DNA of 64,000 nt, taken from the NCBI GenBank assembly GCA_963667435.1, contig OY763414.1, positions 3,906,001 to 3,970,000 of the forward strand, read 5' to 3'. Origin of the DNA: Marispirochaeta sp963667435. Its GTDB lineage: Bacteria > Spirochaetota > Spirochaetia > JC444 > Marispirochaetaceae. This document shows positions 16,595 to 24,970 of this stretch, one piece after another (positions within the stretch are counted from its first letter, which is position 1; each line of letters starts with the position of its first letter). The notes below the pieces were generated by a model. It was given only the letters and a program-made list of their open reading frames with translations. It did not search any database and was not told where the DNA came from. Position numbers and translations under genes: made by a program.

Positions 16595-17151
16595 GTAAAT
16601 TACAGCCGGCGCCTCCTCGGCAGATGAATGGTAAAGCCGCGGAAGAAGTGCCGGGTCTGTATGAAAAGTTCTACAATCATCTCCTTGCCTTTTGTGAGCA
16701 GATGGGCCTGGATAAAGAGTTGGATCTTGTGAATATTATGCAGCAGTTCCGCCTTCTGCAGACTGCTTCGCTTCCCCTGACGGAATATCACCGCTGGCTT
16801 CAGGCTGCGGTTGATCAGATTTATCTGAAGCTGGAGGGGGGGAACTCCCTGGAAAGCAGGGTGGCTCGCTATATTCAGGAGAATTTTGCCATGGATATTT
16901 CACTCTCAGATGTTGCGGAAATTTTTAAGGTGAATCCCAGCTATCTCAGCAGGGCTTTCTCGCAGAAGCATGGACAGGGATTTAATGCTTACCTGACTGA
17001 AGTACGTATCACCCGGGCCCGTATACTTCTTGAGGAGGGACAGATGCGGGTGTATGAAGTAGCGGAGGCTGTAGGTATAGGCAACCCGGAAACATTTAGC
17101 CGTATTTTCCGAAGGGTAACGGGAAAATCACCCCGGGATTATCTGTCATGA
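16591..17151 (+). CDS. YesN-type response regulator, C-terminal fragment (AraC DNA-binding domain)
   Basis: 186 residues if started at the GTG at 16591, though homologous sequence begins further upstream in this frame near 16519. The last 100 residues are an AraC/XylS double helix-turn-helix: VARYIQENFAMDISLSDVAEIFKVNPSYLSRAFSQ is the first and VAEAVGIGNPETFSRIFRRVTGKSPRDY the second with its usual closing motif. This is the output half of the broken regulator. It ends in ATGA, overlapping the binding-protein gene by 4 nt. Confidence 0.85.
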   Translation: MSKLQPAPPRQMNGKAAEEVPGLYEKFYNHLLAFCEQMGLDKELDLVNIMQQFRLLQTASLPLTEYHRWLQAAVDQIYLKLEGGNSLESRVARYIQENFAMDISLSDVAEIFKVNPSYLSRAFSQKHGQGFNAYLTEVRITRARILLEEGQMRVYEVAEAVGIGNPETFSRIFRRVTGKSPRDYLS

Positions 17152-18110
17152 GAAATTTCATTCTATTATTTTCGGTTCTCCTGCTGTTTACAAGCTGTTT
17201 GCCTAACAAACGTGAATCCGGGGTGTTTCCCTCCAGAGAAATGACAGTCATTGTGCCTTTTTCCCGTGGAGGTGGTACGGATATGGTCGCCCGTGCCCTA
17301 TCTCGGCGGGTGGAGAAGATTATCGGGTACCCGGTTAAGGTTGAGAATATTCTCGGAGGTTCCGGTGCTACAGGCCTTATTGCCGGGGCGGCTGCAGTAC
17401 CCGACGGTTATACTGTAACCATGGTAACCCGGGAGCTGGTTTCACTTCCGGCGGTAGGTGTTGCCCAGATAACCAAGGATGATTTCAAGCTTCTTGCACT
17501 GGTAAATCGTGATCCCGCTCTCATGGCCGTTCCAACCTCCTCCGCCTACAAAAGCCCGGATGAAATCATGCGGGCCGCAGAGCAGTTTCCCGGACGCATA
17601 CGCTTCGCAAGCGCGGCTAAACCTCACTTTTACATCCTTGAGCTTGAATATAAGACAGGCCTCAATTTCAACAAAATCCCATATAACGGCGCCGCGGAAT
17701 CAATTCCGGGACTCATTGCCGGAGATTCCGACTTTACCCTGGCAAACCCCGGGGAACTCAAGCCCTGGCTGGATAAAAAAATGGTTCGTCCTCTTGCCTT
17801 GATGGCCGCCGAACGGAGCTCATTTCTACCGCAGGTTCCAACCTTTCACGAGCTGGGCTACGAGCTCTATTCGTCAACCTGGAGGGGGATGGGTGTTCCC
17901 GCCAGAACCTCGCCGGAAATCATTGACAAACTTGAGTCCATATTTGCCCAGGCAGTTACGGATCCGGTTTTCCGGGTTGATCTGCAAGTTGAGCACTACA
18001 CGGCGGAATATCTGGATGCGGAAAATTTCCGCTTTTTTGTTGAAGATGATCAGCTGGCAACCAACAATCTGGTCGAGAATCTGAACATACTTGTTTCCCC
18101 GGCCCGCTGA
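17148..18110 (+). CDS. Bug/TctC-family tricarboxylate-binding lipoprotein
   Basis: 320 residues. The signal ends at the lipobox LLLFTSC, so the mature protein is lipid-anchored. The fold is that of the Bug (TctC) solute-binding family: MTVIVPFSRGGGTDMVARAL is the hallmark N-terminal strand-loop-helix, followed by VENILGGSGATG, FKLLALVNRDPALMAVPTSS and FHELGYELYSSTWRGMGVPA. Bug proteins bind carboxylates for the TctAB permease, but no tctA or tctB gene is near. Translation is coupled to the two-component regulator by a 4-nt overlap, so it may serve as a periplasmic sensor feeding the kinase rather than as a transporter part (inference). Confidence 0.88.
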   Translation: MRNFILLFSVLLLFTSCLPNKRESGVFPSREMTVIVPFSRGGGTDMVARALSRRVEKIIGYPVKVENILGGSGATGLIAGAAAVPDGYTVTMVTRELVSLPAVGVAQITKDDFKLLALVNRDPALMAVPTSSAYKSPDEIMRAAEQFPGRIRFASAAKPHFYILELEYKTGLNFNKIPYNGAAESIPGLIAGDSDFTLANPGELKPWLDKKMVRPLALMAAERSSFLPQVPTFHELGYELYSSTWRGMGVPARTSPEIIDKLESIFAQAVTDPVFRVDLQVEHYTAEYLDAENFRFFVEDDQLATNNLVENLNILVSPAR

Positions 18111-18120
18111 CCCCCGGCTG

Positions 18121-18149
18121 TTCCCATTCCGGCATAAAAAGGGTATTCT
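18121..18149 (+). promoter_or_regulatory. Promoter of mnmE
   Basis: TTCCCA (18121-18126), 17-nt spacer, TATTCT (18144-18149). The mnmE ATG follows the -10 box by 9 nt and has no Shine-Dalgarno sequence. Confidence 0.5.
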
Positions 18150-18158
18150 ATCCGCCGC

Positions 18159-19517
18159 ATGAAACCCCTCACATACCATAAAGATGACCCTGTTGTCGCC
18201 CTGGCTACTCCCTGGGGTGAAAGCGCCGTAGCCGTTATCCGTACCTCCGGAACGGGCAGTCTGAAACTGCTTTCCGGCTGCTTTTCACGTCCTCAGGCTT
18301 TATTAGGGGCAGAATCCCACCGTCTTGTTCATGGAACTCTGTTTGATCCTGAGACCCGGCAGGAAGTGGATGAGGTTATATGTGCGGTCTTTCAGGCCGA
18401 CAGGGGCTATACCGGTGAAGAGGCGGTTGAGATCTACTGTCACGGAAGTCTTCCGGGTATTCAGCTTATTCTGGATCTGCTGCGAACCTGCGGCTTCAGG
18501 GATGCTGAACCCGGCGAATTTACCCTCCGGGCTTTTCTGAAAGGCAGGCTCGATCTTACCCAGGCGGAAGCTGTCCGGGAGATTGTATCCTCCCGAAGCA
18601 GAGCTGCCCACTCAATGGCACTTCACCGTCTTGGCGGAGGTATCAGTAATCGCATAAACGGCGTGAAGCATATTCTCAAGCAGGTTCTGGGCACATTGGA
18701 GATCCAGATGGATTATCCCGAGGATGAGGTGGCCCTGGATACGCTTATTGACCGGGATGGAATACTTGAAGCAGGAACAAAGCTGAGGAGTCTCTCTGCA
18801 ACCTACTCCACCGGAAGGCTTTATCAGGAAGGGGCCCGACTGGCTATTGCAGGGCGAACCAATGCAGGCAAGTCCTCTCTTTTTAATCTTTTTGTTCGTG
18901 AGGACCGGTCTATTGTTTCTGATATTCACGGCACAACCCGGGATTTTGTGCATGAGCAGATAACCATCCGGGGCCTGCCGGTAACTCTGTATGACACTGC
19001 CGGACTTCGTATAGGATCCACGGATGATTCCGTGGAGATGGAAGGTATCCGCCGTTCCGGAAAGGTTACCGGGGAAGCAGATCTGGTGCTGTATCTGGTT
19101 GATTCCTCTGAAGGCTTAAGCCCCGGGGAAACTGATAAGGATATTCCTGAAAAAACCCTGTTTATCTGGAGTAAGGCAGATCTTCCGGGAAGGGATATGC
19201 CTGAAGGGTATATTTCTCTGAGCACCGTTACGGGAGAAGGTTTTCATGACCTGGAGGAGGCCATCCATGAACGCCTGCTTGGAATAGGCAGCGGTTCTGC
19301 AGACGCTGTTATTGATTCAGCAAGGCAGCGGGATCTTCTTCTTCAGGCAGCAGTCAGCCTTGATAATCTGCTTGAGGGCCTCGATGCGGGTATGCCTGCG
19401 GATGCGCTGGGGGTTGATCTCCGGGATGCCCTGGATGCTTTGGGCGAACTTACGGGAGAAATTACCACTGAAGAGGTTCTTAATGATATGTTCTCCCGCT
19501 TCTGTGTAGGGAAATGA
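18159..19517 (+). CDS. mnmE: tRNA modification GTPase MnmE
   Basis: 452 residues, the standard length. Together with MnmG it adds the (carboxymethyl)aminomethyl group at C5 of wobble uridine 34. N-terminal folate-binding domain (ALATPWGESAVAVIRTSG), helical middle domain (GEFTLRAFLKGRLDLTQAEAV), inserted G domain with GRTNAGKSSLFN (P loop), the G2 threonines in HGTTRD, DTAGLR (switch II), and SKAD in the place of the usual NKxD. The chain ends in CVGK, where the family has C-[IV]-G-K with the functional cysteine. It is the first gene of mnmE-mnmG-rsmG, 7 nt from mnmG. Confidence 0.97.
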   Translation: MKPLTYHKDDPVVALATPWGESAVAVIRTSGTGSLKLLSGCFSRPQALLGAESHRLVHGTLFDPETRQEVDEVICAVFQADRGYTGEEAVEIYCHGSLPGIQLILDLLRTCGFRDAEPGEFTLRAFLKGRLDLTQAEAVREIVSSRSRAAHSMALHRLGGGISNRINGVKHILKQVLGTLEIQMDYPEDEVALDTLIDRDGILEAGTKLRSLSATYSTGRLYQEGARLAIAGRTNAGKSSLFNLFVREDRSIVSDIHGTTRDFVHEQITIRGLPVTLYDTAGLRIGSTDDSVEMEGIRRSGKVTGEADLVLYLVDSSEGLSPGETDKDIPEKTLFIWSKADLPGRDMPEGYISLSTVTGEGFHDLEEAIHERLLGIGSGSADAVIDSARQRDLLLQAAVSLDNLLEGLDAGMPADALGVDLRDALDALGELTGEITTEEVLNDMFSRFCVGK

Positions 19518-19524
19518 GGAATCT

Positions 19525-21375
19525 ATGGATCATGATATAATCGTTGTCGGAGGGGGCCATGCCGGGATAGAGGCGGCCCTTGCCTCTGCCCGTCTCGGTT
19601 TTCGTACCCTTATGATAACCCAGCACCTCGATGCCATCGGCAGGCTCTCATGCAACCCGGCGGTGGGAGGTCTTTCCAAGGGAAATATTGTCCGGGAAGT
19701 GGATGCACTGGGAGGTCAGATGGGCCTTCTCATTGATGCAAGTATGATTCAGTTCCGTATTCTCAACCGACGCCGCGGACCTGCGGTTCAGGCCCCCAGG
19801 GCTCAGGCAGATAAATACCTCTACTCAAAGCTCGCCAAGGAGAGTCTTGAGGGGCGGCAGAATCTTGACCTTTTTCAGGACACCGTAACGGAGCTGATTC
19901 TTGAAGGGCCGGGTAAAGCCATCCGGGGGGTAGTAACAGAACGAGGCCGTCGTTTTGAAGCGTCTTCGGTGGTATTAACCACCGGAACCTTTATGGAAGG
20001 CAGTATTTTTATCGGTGCTTATCATGCCTCCGGCGGTCGGCTCAACGAGCCTGCGGCGGTTGGCCTCGGCTCATTCCTGCGTGGAGCCGGTCTTAAACTT
20101 GGACGTCTGAAAACAGGTACTCCGGCCCGGGTTGCCCGCTCAAGTATCGATTTCTCCCGTATGGAGGAGCAGCCCGGCGATGAGCGGATGCTGGGCTTTT
20201 CTTTTCGCAGCGGCCGGGTAGAGCGTCCCTCCGAACCCTGTTATATAACCTATACAAACGCTGATACTCACCGCATTATCAATGAAAATATGGACCATTC
20301 GCCCTTGTATTCGGGTAAGATTACCGGTATCGGCCCGCGTTACTGTCCTTCTATAGAGGATAAGGTTGTCCGTTTTCCAGACAGGGAGCGGCATCAGATA
20401 TTTGTAGAGCCTGAAGGCTTTATGAGTGAGGAGATGTATCTCAACGGGATATCCTCTTCTCTGCCAGAGACAGTGCAGGAGTCATTCCTGCGCACCCTGC
20501 CGGGACTGGAACATGTCCGGATTATGCGTCCGGGCTATGCAGTTGAATATGACTTCATCGATCCCCGGCAGCTTTTCCCCAGCCTGGAGTGTAAAATGTA
20601 TCCCGGGCTCTATGTGGCGGGGCAGACCAACGGGACCTCCGGCTATGAAGAGGCTGCCTGCCAGGGACTTATGGCGGGTATCAATACATCCCGAAGACTG
20701 CAGGGGAAGGACCCGGTTATCCTCTCCCGGGCGGATGCCTACACGGGTGTCCTGATAGATGATCTTGTTACACTTGGTACCGAAGAGCCCTATCGTATGT
20801 TTACCTCCCGGGCGGAATACCGGCTTTCCCTCAGACATGACAACGTAGATGTCCGCCTTGAGGATATCAGTCGTGAAATAGGGCTGCTTCCGCCGGAAGC
20901 CATAGAGAAACTTGAGGAAAAAAAATCCGGAGTGGAGGAGATCTGTGAGCTGCTCAAAACCCGTCGCCTGGACAAGGAGATGGCTGCCCGGGTAAACGAA
21001 GATCTATCTTCCCATACAGGAAAGAGCCTCTACAATCTGATGAAATCCCCGGAAGGTGATCCGGATCTGCTGCTTCAACTGGATCCTTCACTTGCAGTTT
21101 TCCCGGAGGAGTGGCTAACCGTCAGTGGTCTTGATATAAAATACGAAGGCTACATCCAGCGACAGCAGCGGCAGGTGGAGCGGTTCAGAAAGATGGAGAA
21201 TATCCGCATTCCCGATGATTTTGATTACAGCATGATTGAAGGTATATCCGGTGAATCCAGACAGAAGCTCATGCAGATCCGCCCTTTAAACATCGGCCAG
21301 GCTTCCCGAATTTCCGGAGTCCGGAACAGTGATATCTCGGTGCTGCTTATTCATGTAGGCAGAAGGCGTGGATAA
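19525..21375 (+). CDS. mnmG: tRNA uridine-5-carboxymethylaminomethyl modification enzyme MnmG (GidA)
   Basis: 616 residues. FAD-binding partner of MnmE in wobble-uridine modification. The N-terminal dinucleotide fold is clear (IIVVGGGHAGIEAALASARLG), followed by the GidA signature RLSCNPAVGGLSKGNIVREVDALGG, the second signature GTFMEGSIFIG and the FAD motif GLYVAGQTNGTSGYEEAACQG. The C-terminal helical domain that binds MnmE and tRNA is complete (RPLNIGQASRISGV). GAGG lies 7 nt before the ATG. It overlaps rsmG by 8 nt, so rsmG is translationally coupled. Confidence 0.97.
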   Translation: MDHDIIVVGGGHAGIEAALASARLGFRTLMITQHLDAIGRLSCNPAVGGLSKGNIVREVDALGGQMGLLIDASMIQFRILNRRRGPAVQAPRAQADKYLYSKLAKESLEGRQNLDLFQDTVTELILEGPGKAIRGVVTERGRRFEASSVVLTTGTFMEGSIFIGAYHASGGRLNEPAAVGLGSFLRGAGLKLGRLKTGTPARVARSSIDFSRMEEQPGDERMLGFSFRSGRVERPSEPCYITYTNADTHRIINENMDHSPLYSGKITGIGPRYCPSIEDKVVRFPDRERHQIFVEPEGFMSEEMYLNGISSSLPETVQESFLRTLPGLEHVRIMRPGYAVEYDFIDPRQLFPSLECKMYPGLYVAGQTNGTSGYEEAACQGLMAGINTSRRLQGKDPVILSRADAYTGVLIDDLVTLGTEEPYRMFTSRAEYRLSLRHDNVDVRLEDISREIGLLPPEAIEKLEEKKSGVEEICELLKTRRLDKEMAARVNEDLSSHTGKSLYNLMKSPEGDPDLLLQLDPSLAVFPEEWLTVSGLDIKYEGYIQRQQRQVERFRKMENIRIPDDFDYSMIEGISGESRQKLMQIRPLNIGQASRISGVRNSDISVLLIHVGRRRG

Positions 21376-22009
21376 TATCAGCCTCCGCCTTGTTCAGGGC
21401 CTCGATGAACTTGGTATTCGTTGGGAGGAAAGTCAGCTGAGGCAGCTGGAATCCTATCTGCAGGAACTAAACATCTGGAACAGGAAGTTCAATCTTATAG
21501 GCAGGGGTGACGGTGACCTGATTGCTCGTCATATCCTGGATTCGCTGTCCGGGCTTTCTTTTTTCAGTGAAGTGCTTTCCGGGAATTTTCGTATGGCCGA
21601 CGTCGGTTCCGGTGCAGGGCTTCCGGGAATCCCCCTGATGATTTTTTTACAGGCCCGGGAGCTGCTTTTAATTGAGCGGTCCGGGAAGCGGGCGGGGTTT
21701 CTTCGCAATGCGGTTCCAGCTGCGGGCCTTGCATCTTCGGCACGGGTTATTGAATCTGATGTTACCGCTGTAGAGGAACAGGTCGATGTTCTCTGTATGA
21801 GAGCTTTCAGGTCAATTCCCGATGCCCTGCCTCTGGTGGAACATCTGATTGCCCCGGGAGGCTGGCTTATCGACTATCATGGACGCAAAGTCACAGTAGA
21901 AGAAGAACTTTCTCATCCGTCTGTCCGGGCATGGAACTGGGAAGTTTTTCCTCTTCCTTCCGGAAAAGAGGGGGAGGAGCGTCATCTGGTAAGGGGTCGG
22001 AAACCTTAA
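21368..22009 (+). CDS. rsmG: 16S rRNA (guanine-N7) methyltransferase RsmG (GidB)
   Basis: 213 residues from a GTG inside the end of mnmG. RsmG methylates N7 of G527 in 16S rRNA using S-adenosylmethionine. The SAM-binding loop is FRMADVGSGAGLPGIPLMI, preceded by the family motif NRKFNLIGRGDGDLIARHILDSL. The following acidic strand (LLLIERSGKRAGFLRNAV) and the MRAFRSIPDALPLVEHLIAPGGWLIDYHG region also fit. The mnmE-mnmG-rsmG order is a common bacterial arrangement. The end overlaps the convergent A24 peptidase gene by 4 nt. Confidence 0.94.
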   Translation: MDNISLRLVQGLDELGIRWEESQLRQLESYLQELNIWNRKFNLIGRGDGDLIARHILDSLSGLSFFSEVLSGNFRMADVGSGAGLPGIPLMIFLQARELLLIERSGKRAGFLRNAVPAAGLASSARVIESDVTAVEEQVDVLCMRAFRSIPDALPLVEHLIAPGGWLIDYHGRKVTVEEELSHPSVRAWNWEVFPLPSGKEGEERHLVRGRKP

Positions 22010-22479
22010 ATATGCCATCGGGACAAGGGCGCATATCCGGTCACCGATAAAATCCAGATCAGTATTGTTCCTGCACCCAGGAAAGGGGCGAAGGGAATTC
22101 TTGTTTTGCGGTTTATTTTTCCTGCGATATGCAGTGGAAGAACTGTTATCAGGCCGATTAAAGCTGCTGCGCTCAGGGCTGGAATCCAGGTGATTCCGGG
22201 CAGAAGCAACCCGGTTGAGGCGGAAAGCTTTATATCTCCAAGGCCGATTCCCTCTCCGGTTAGCCGGTGCATGAGAAACAGCAGCAGGACCGGACCGGCT
22301 GCTCCGGCTGCAAGCAGCAAAAGCCCCGGGGAAGGATCGCGGAGCAACTGCAGTAGCAGGAGTGATGCAAAGGAACCGCCTGAGAGCAGGTTTGGAATCC
22401 TGAGACGGGTACAGTCATACCAGCAGATGGGCAGAAGAAATCCTGTGTAGACTGAGCCGCAGAGGAGAGCTGTATTCAT
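22006..22479 (-). CDS. A24-family (prepilin-type) peptidase, catalytic domain only
   Basis: 157 residues, almost all hydrophobic, with about six membrane helices. The two catalytic aspartates of type IV prepilin peptidases are in place: Asp22 in CWYDCTRLRIPN and the Asp of GEGIGLGDIKLS. The N-terminal methyltransferase domain of PilD is missing, as in the short CpaA/TadV and archaeal types. It would cleave class III signal peptides of pilins or pseudopilins at the inner membrane, but no pilus gene lies nearby. It follows the TPR gene by 16 nt on the same strand and so may be cotranscribed. Confidence 0.8.
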   Translation of the reverse strand: MNTALLCGSVYTGFLLPICWYDCTRLRIPNLLSGGSFASLLLLQLLRDPSPGLLLLAAGAAGPVLLLFLMHRLTGEGIGLGDIKLSASTGLLLPGITWIPALSAAALIGLITVLPLHIAGKINRKTRIPFAPFLGAGTILIWILSVTGYAPLSRWHI

Positions 22480-22495
22480 TTCTTTTCTTAATGAT

Positions 22496-23878
22496 TCAGT
22501 CGACCATTCCCGGCCGTGACTGACCTACCTGATGCAGGCGTTTCATCAGATCTTCCTTTGGTACAAGATCTATCAGCCGCGCCTCAACGAAGTCCGCCGC
22601 AGTATCGGAAAAGTCTCCCGCACTGAGGCAGAAACCCCTGCCGGCTTTCACTTCCTTGCTTCTGGAATAGAGGTCCCTGAGTATAAGATCTCCCACTGTA
22701 TTGGTTGTCCGTACAAAGCGGAAAAGAACCATGTCTTCCCATTTTGCCGTACTTATCTCGGCCAGAATATCCGCGTACTCACTTTTATGCACGGAAACAT
22801 CTACTATCTTAACCTTGGCTTTCGGGAAAAAGGTGTTTACCAGTTTGCGGCAGAGGGTAACGAAATCCGAAGTTGCGGCGATAAGGTAGGTTTGCAGATT
22901 CCGGTTGCCATGGAGTTCCTTGTATTTTCTCAGCTGGGCGGGAACATCCTTGTAGGATGGTTGAACGGCGTTGATCTCTTCAAACAGCCTCAGGGCGGAC
23001 CCGATTTCCTGCTGCATGACATAAGCTGTAGCCAGGCGGTATTTCAGTTCCAGTTGAATTTTAGGGGGAATATTTTCATGCCTGAGTCCTATTTCAAAAT
23101 CGAGCATTCCCTTTTCATACTGCCGCTGATTCATCCGTATGGTGCCGGAGAACAGGGCGGCGCTTGGGCCCATAACCGGATCGGCTCGCAAATGGGTAAA
23201 AATCTTTACTGCATTGTCATTCTGGCCCATCTCATTATAGGCCTGTCCCAGCGCAAACAGGCTCTCCTTGTCATCCGGTTCAAGATCCAGAGCTTTTCTC
23301 AGTACAGGAACCGCTTCTGATGCTTTTTTCATTCTGAAAAGGCTGTTGCCCAGATAACGCAGGGTAGCTGCATGTTCAGGTTTATCCTTGCGGGCATGAA
23401 GCAGAAACTGCACCGCCTTTTCATAATTCTTCTTACGGAATTCAAGGTAACCGAGGTTGTAGTTTATTTCAAACACCTCAGCATTGAGACTGCGGGCAAT
23501 GATGAGGCTTTTATATGCGTCCTCAAACTGCTTCATCTTCAAAGCCGAAAGTGCATATTTCAGCGTGACATTGAATTCATCGATCTGTTTGTTGGTTGCG
23601 CAAAGGTCGACAAGCACCTCAAAAGTCCGCATGGCTTTGTCGAAGGTTTGCTCTGAAAAATAGAGTTCGCCCAAAGCTTCAAGAGCATCTGCATCCTTGG
23701 GGTTTTGTGCCAGCCTGCGGTTTGCATCCCGAAGGATCTGATTACGGTCTTTCGATCTAACTTTTCTTCCTTTCTGCTGCTTTTCCGTCTTTTCTCCCTT
23801 TCCCCTGGAGGTAAGGAAAATTGTCCCGGTAATGATGATAACGATGCTGAAAGGAATTACAATGATTGTAGCATCCAT
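22496..23878 (-). CDS. Membrane-anchored TPR protein with Mrr/restriction-endonuclease-like C-terminal domain
   Basis: 460 residues from ATG 23878 (the frame extends to a TTG at 23887 that overlaps the -10 box). One N-terminal membrane helix (IIVIPFSIVIIITGTIFLT) is followed by a lysine-rich cytoplasmic stretch and five to seven TPR units from about residue 50 to 300 (for example DADALEALGELYFSEQTFDKAMRTF and EVFEINYNLGYLEFRKKNYEKAV). The last 110 residues look like the Mrr-type restriction-endonuclease fold: KVKIVDVSVHKSEYADILAEI and a closing GFCLSAGDFSDTAADFVEARLIDLVPKEDL. The catalytic D-x-K pattern is not obvious, so nuclease activity is doubtful. Treat it as a scaffold of unknown function. 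Confidence 0.7.
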   Translation of the reverse strand: MDATIIVIPFSIVIIITGTIFLTSRGKGEKTEKQQKGRKVRSKDRNQILRDANRRLAQNPKDADALEALGELYFSEQTFDKAMRTFEVLVDLCATNKQIDEFNVTLKYALSALKMKQFEDAYKSLIIARSLNAEVFEINYNLGYLEFRKKNYEKAVQFLLHARKDKPEHAATLRYLGNSLFRMKKASEAVPVLRKALDLEPDDKESLFALGQAYNEMGQNDNAVKIFTHLRADPVMGPSAALFSGTIRMNQRQYEKGMLDFEIGLRHENIPPKIQLELKYRLATAYVMQQEIGSALRLFEEINAVQPSYKDVPAQLRKYKELHGNRNLQTYLIAATSDFVTLCRKLVNTFFPKAKVKIVDVSVHKSEYADILAEISTAKWEDMVLFRFVRTTNTVGDLILRDLYSRSKEVKAGRGFCLSAGDFSDTAADFVEARLIDLVPKEDLMKRLHQVGQSRPGMVD

Positions 23879-23886
23879 ATGGGGCA

Positions 23887-23915
23887 AGTATGACCCCGGT
23901 AGGGATGGATGTCAA
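23887..23915 (-). promoter_or_regulatory. Promoter of the TPR gene
   Basis: TTGACA (23910-23915), 17-nt spacer, CATACT (23887-23892) on the minus strand, with ATG 23878 8 nt further on. The -35 is perfect. Confidence 0.6.
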
Positions 23916-23930
23916 GAAATTGAAAAACGA

Positions 23931-23959
23931 TTGACAAAACATCCTCCTGAGGCTACGCT
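23931..23959 (+). promoter_or_regulatory. Promoter of the Hsp70-SBD/LysM gene
   Basis: TTGACA (23931-23936), 17-nt spacer, TACGCT (23954-23959). The ATG at 23967 lies 7 nt past the -10 box, so the mRNA would start at or next to the start codon. Confidence 0.6.
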
Positions 23960-23966
23960 TTTATTC

Positions 23967-24947
23967 ATGAGTTCCGTAAGTGACGCAAATACCGCCACAA
24001 TAGGGATTAAGATTGCCAATGGTACTTATTATCCTGTCATGCAGGAGGGAGAACAGTCGAAAAAACGACTGATCCTCACAACTGTAAAGGAGAATCAGGC
24101 CAGTGTGCAGATCGATCTCTATAAAGGGCGGGGCGATGAAATTGAAGACGCCGTCTATATCGGCAGCCTGGTTATTGAAGATATACCTCCAGCTTCAAGC
24201 GGAGATCCAGAGATAGAGCTTGTTCTCCACATAGACAACGAGGGAAACCTCACTGCCACGGCGGGGGACTCCTCTACAGGAGAGACTCAGTCGCTGAGCG
24301 TCAGTCTTGAGTCTCTGGATGAGATGGGAATATATGATATTCCCGAGTTTGAGCTTGGCAGTGATTTTTCTCCTGAATCGGGAATAAGTGCGGAAGAAGA
24401 GAGTCAGCTTAACGACGAATATGCACCCCGGGATATCGGCCGCGATGTCGCGGCAGAATCGGCCCGGCGCAATCCTCTGCAGTTTGTAGTTTTCCTTCTG
24501 CTTGGTATTGCGGTGGTTGTGCTGCTTGCATGGCTTCTGCTGCGGGTTATCGGCGGAGATGATGTTCCGCCCCTGCAGGCAGAGAATGGTTCGGCGGCTC
24601 AGGTGTCCGAGGCACCGGCGCAGCCGGCTCCGACTCCTGTTCCCCAGATACAGCCGGAACCACCGAAACCTGTGGTACAGGCTGAACCTGCGAAGCCGGC
24701 ACCACAGGCTGCCCCCGAAGTGGTGCCGGAGCCTCCCAAGGCCGCTCCACCGGCGGTTTCCGCTCCTGTTCCTGCAGGAGACGGTGTGTGGTATCAGCTT
24801 AAATACGGAGATACCCTCTGGGATCTGGCATCTAGTTTTTATCGTGATCCTTTTCGCTACGGACAGATTGCTGTTCAAAACGGAATTGACAATCCGGATG
24901 TGATTTTCGCCGGACGCGACATCTACATTCCTCAACCCCGCCGCTGA
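23967..24947 (+). CDS. Membrane protein: Hsp70 substrate-binding-like domain, TM helix, LysM
   Basis: 326 residues from ATG 23967. An open frame continues upstream but reads across the promoter, so this start is preferred. Residues about 8-115 resemble the beta-sandwich substrate-binding domain of DnaK: TIGIKIANGTYYPVMQEGEQSKKR, then VKENQASVQIDLYKGRGDEIEDAVYIGSLVIEDIPPASSGDPEIELVLHIDNEGNLTATAGDSSTG, which follows DnaK (VQGE, LG-F-L-GIPPAP-G-P-IEV-F-ID-NGIL-V-A-D--TG) strand by strand. No ATPase domain is present. After an acidic linker come a membrane helix (FVVFLLLGIAVVVLLAWLLL), a Pro/Ala-rich periplasmic spacer, and a LysM domain (WYQLKYGDTLWDLASSFY, AGRDIYIP) that should bind peptidoglycan. 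The SBD-like part would be cytoplasmic. Function unknown. Confidence 0.72.
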   Translation: MSSVSDANTATIGIKIANGTYYPVMQEGEQSKKRLILTTVKENQASVQIDLYKGRGDEIEDAVYIGSLVIEDIPPASSGDPEIELVLHIDNEGNLTATAGDSSTGETQSLSVSLESLDEMGIYDIPEFELGSDFSPESGISAEEESQLNDEYAPRDIGRDVAAESARRNPLQFVVFLLLGIAVVVLLAWLLLRVIGGDDVPPLQAENGSAAQVSEAPAQPAPTPVPQIQPEPPKPVVQAEPAKPAPQAAPEVVPEPPKAAPPAVSAPVPAGDGVWYQLKYGDTLWDLASSFYRDPFRYGQIAVQNGIDNPDVIFAGRDIYIPQPRR

Positions 24948-24970
24948 TTATTTTTTCCTGCTTTTTTCCT

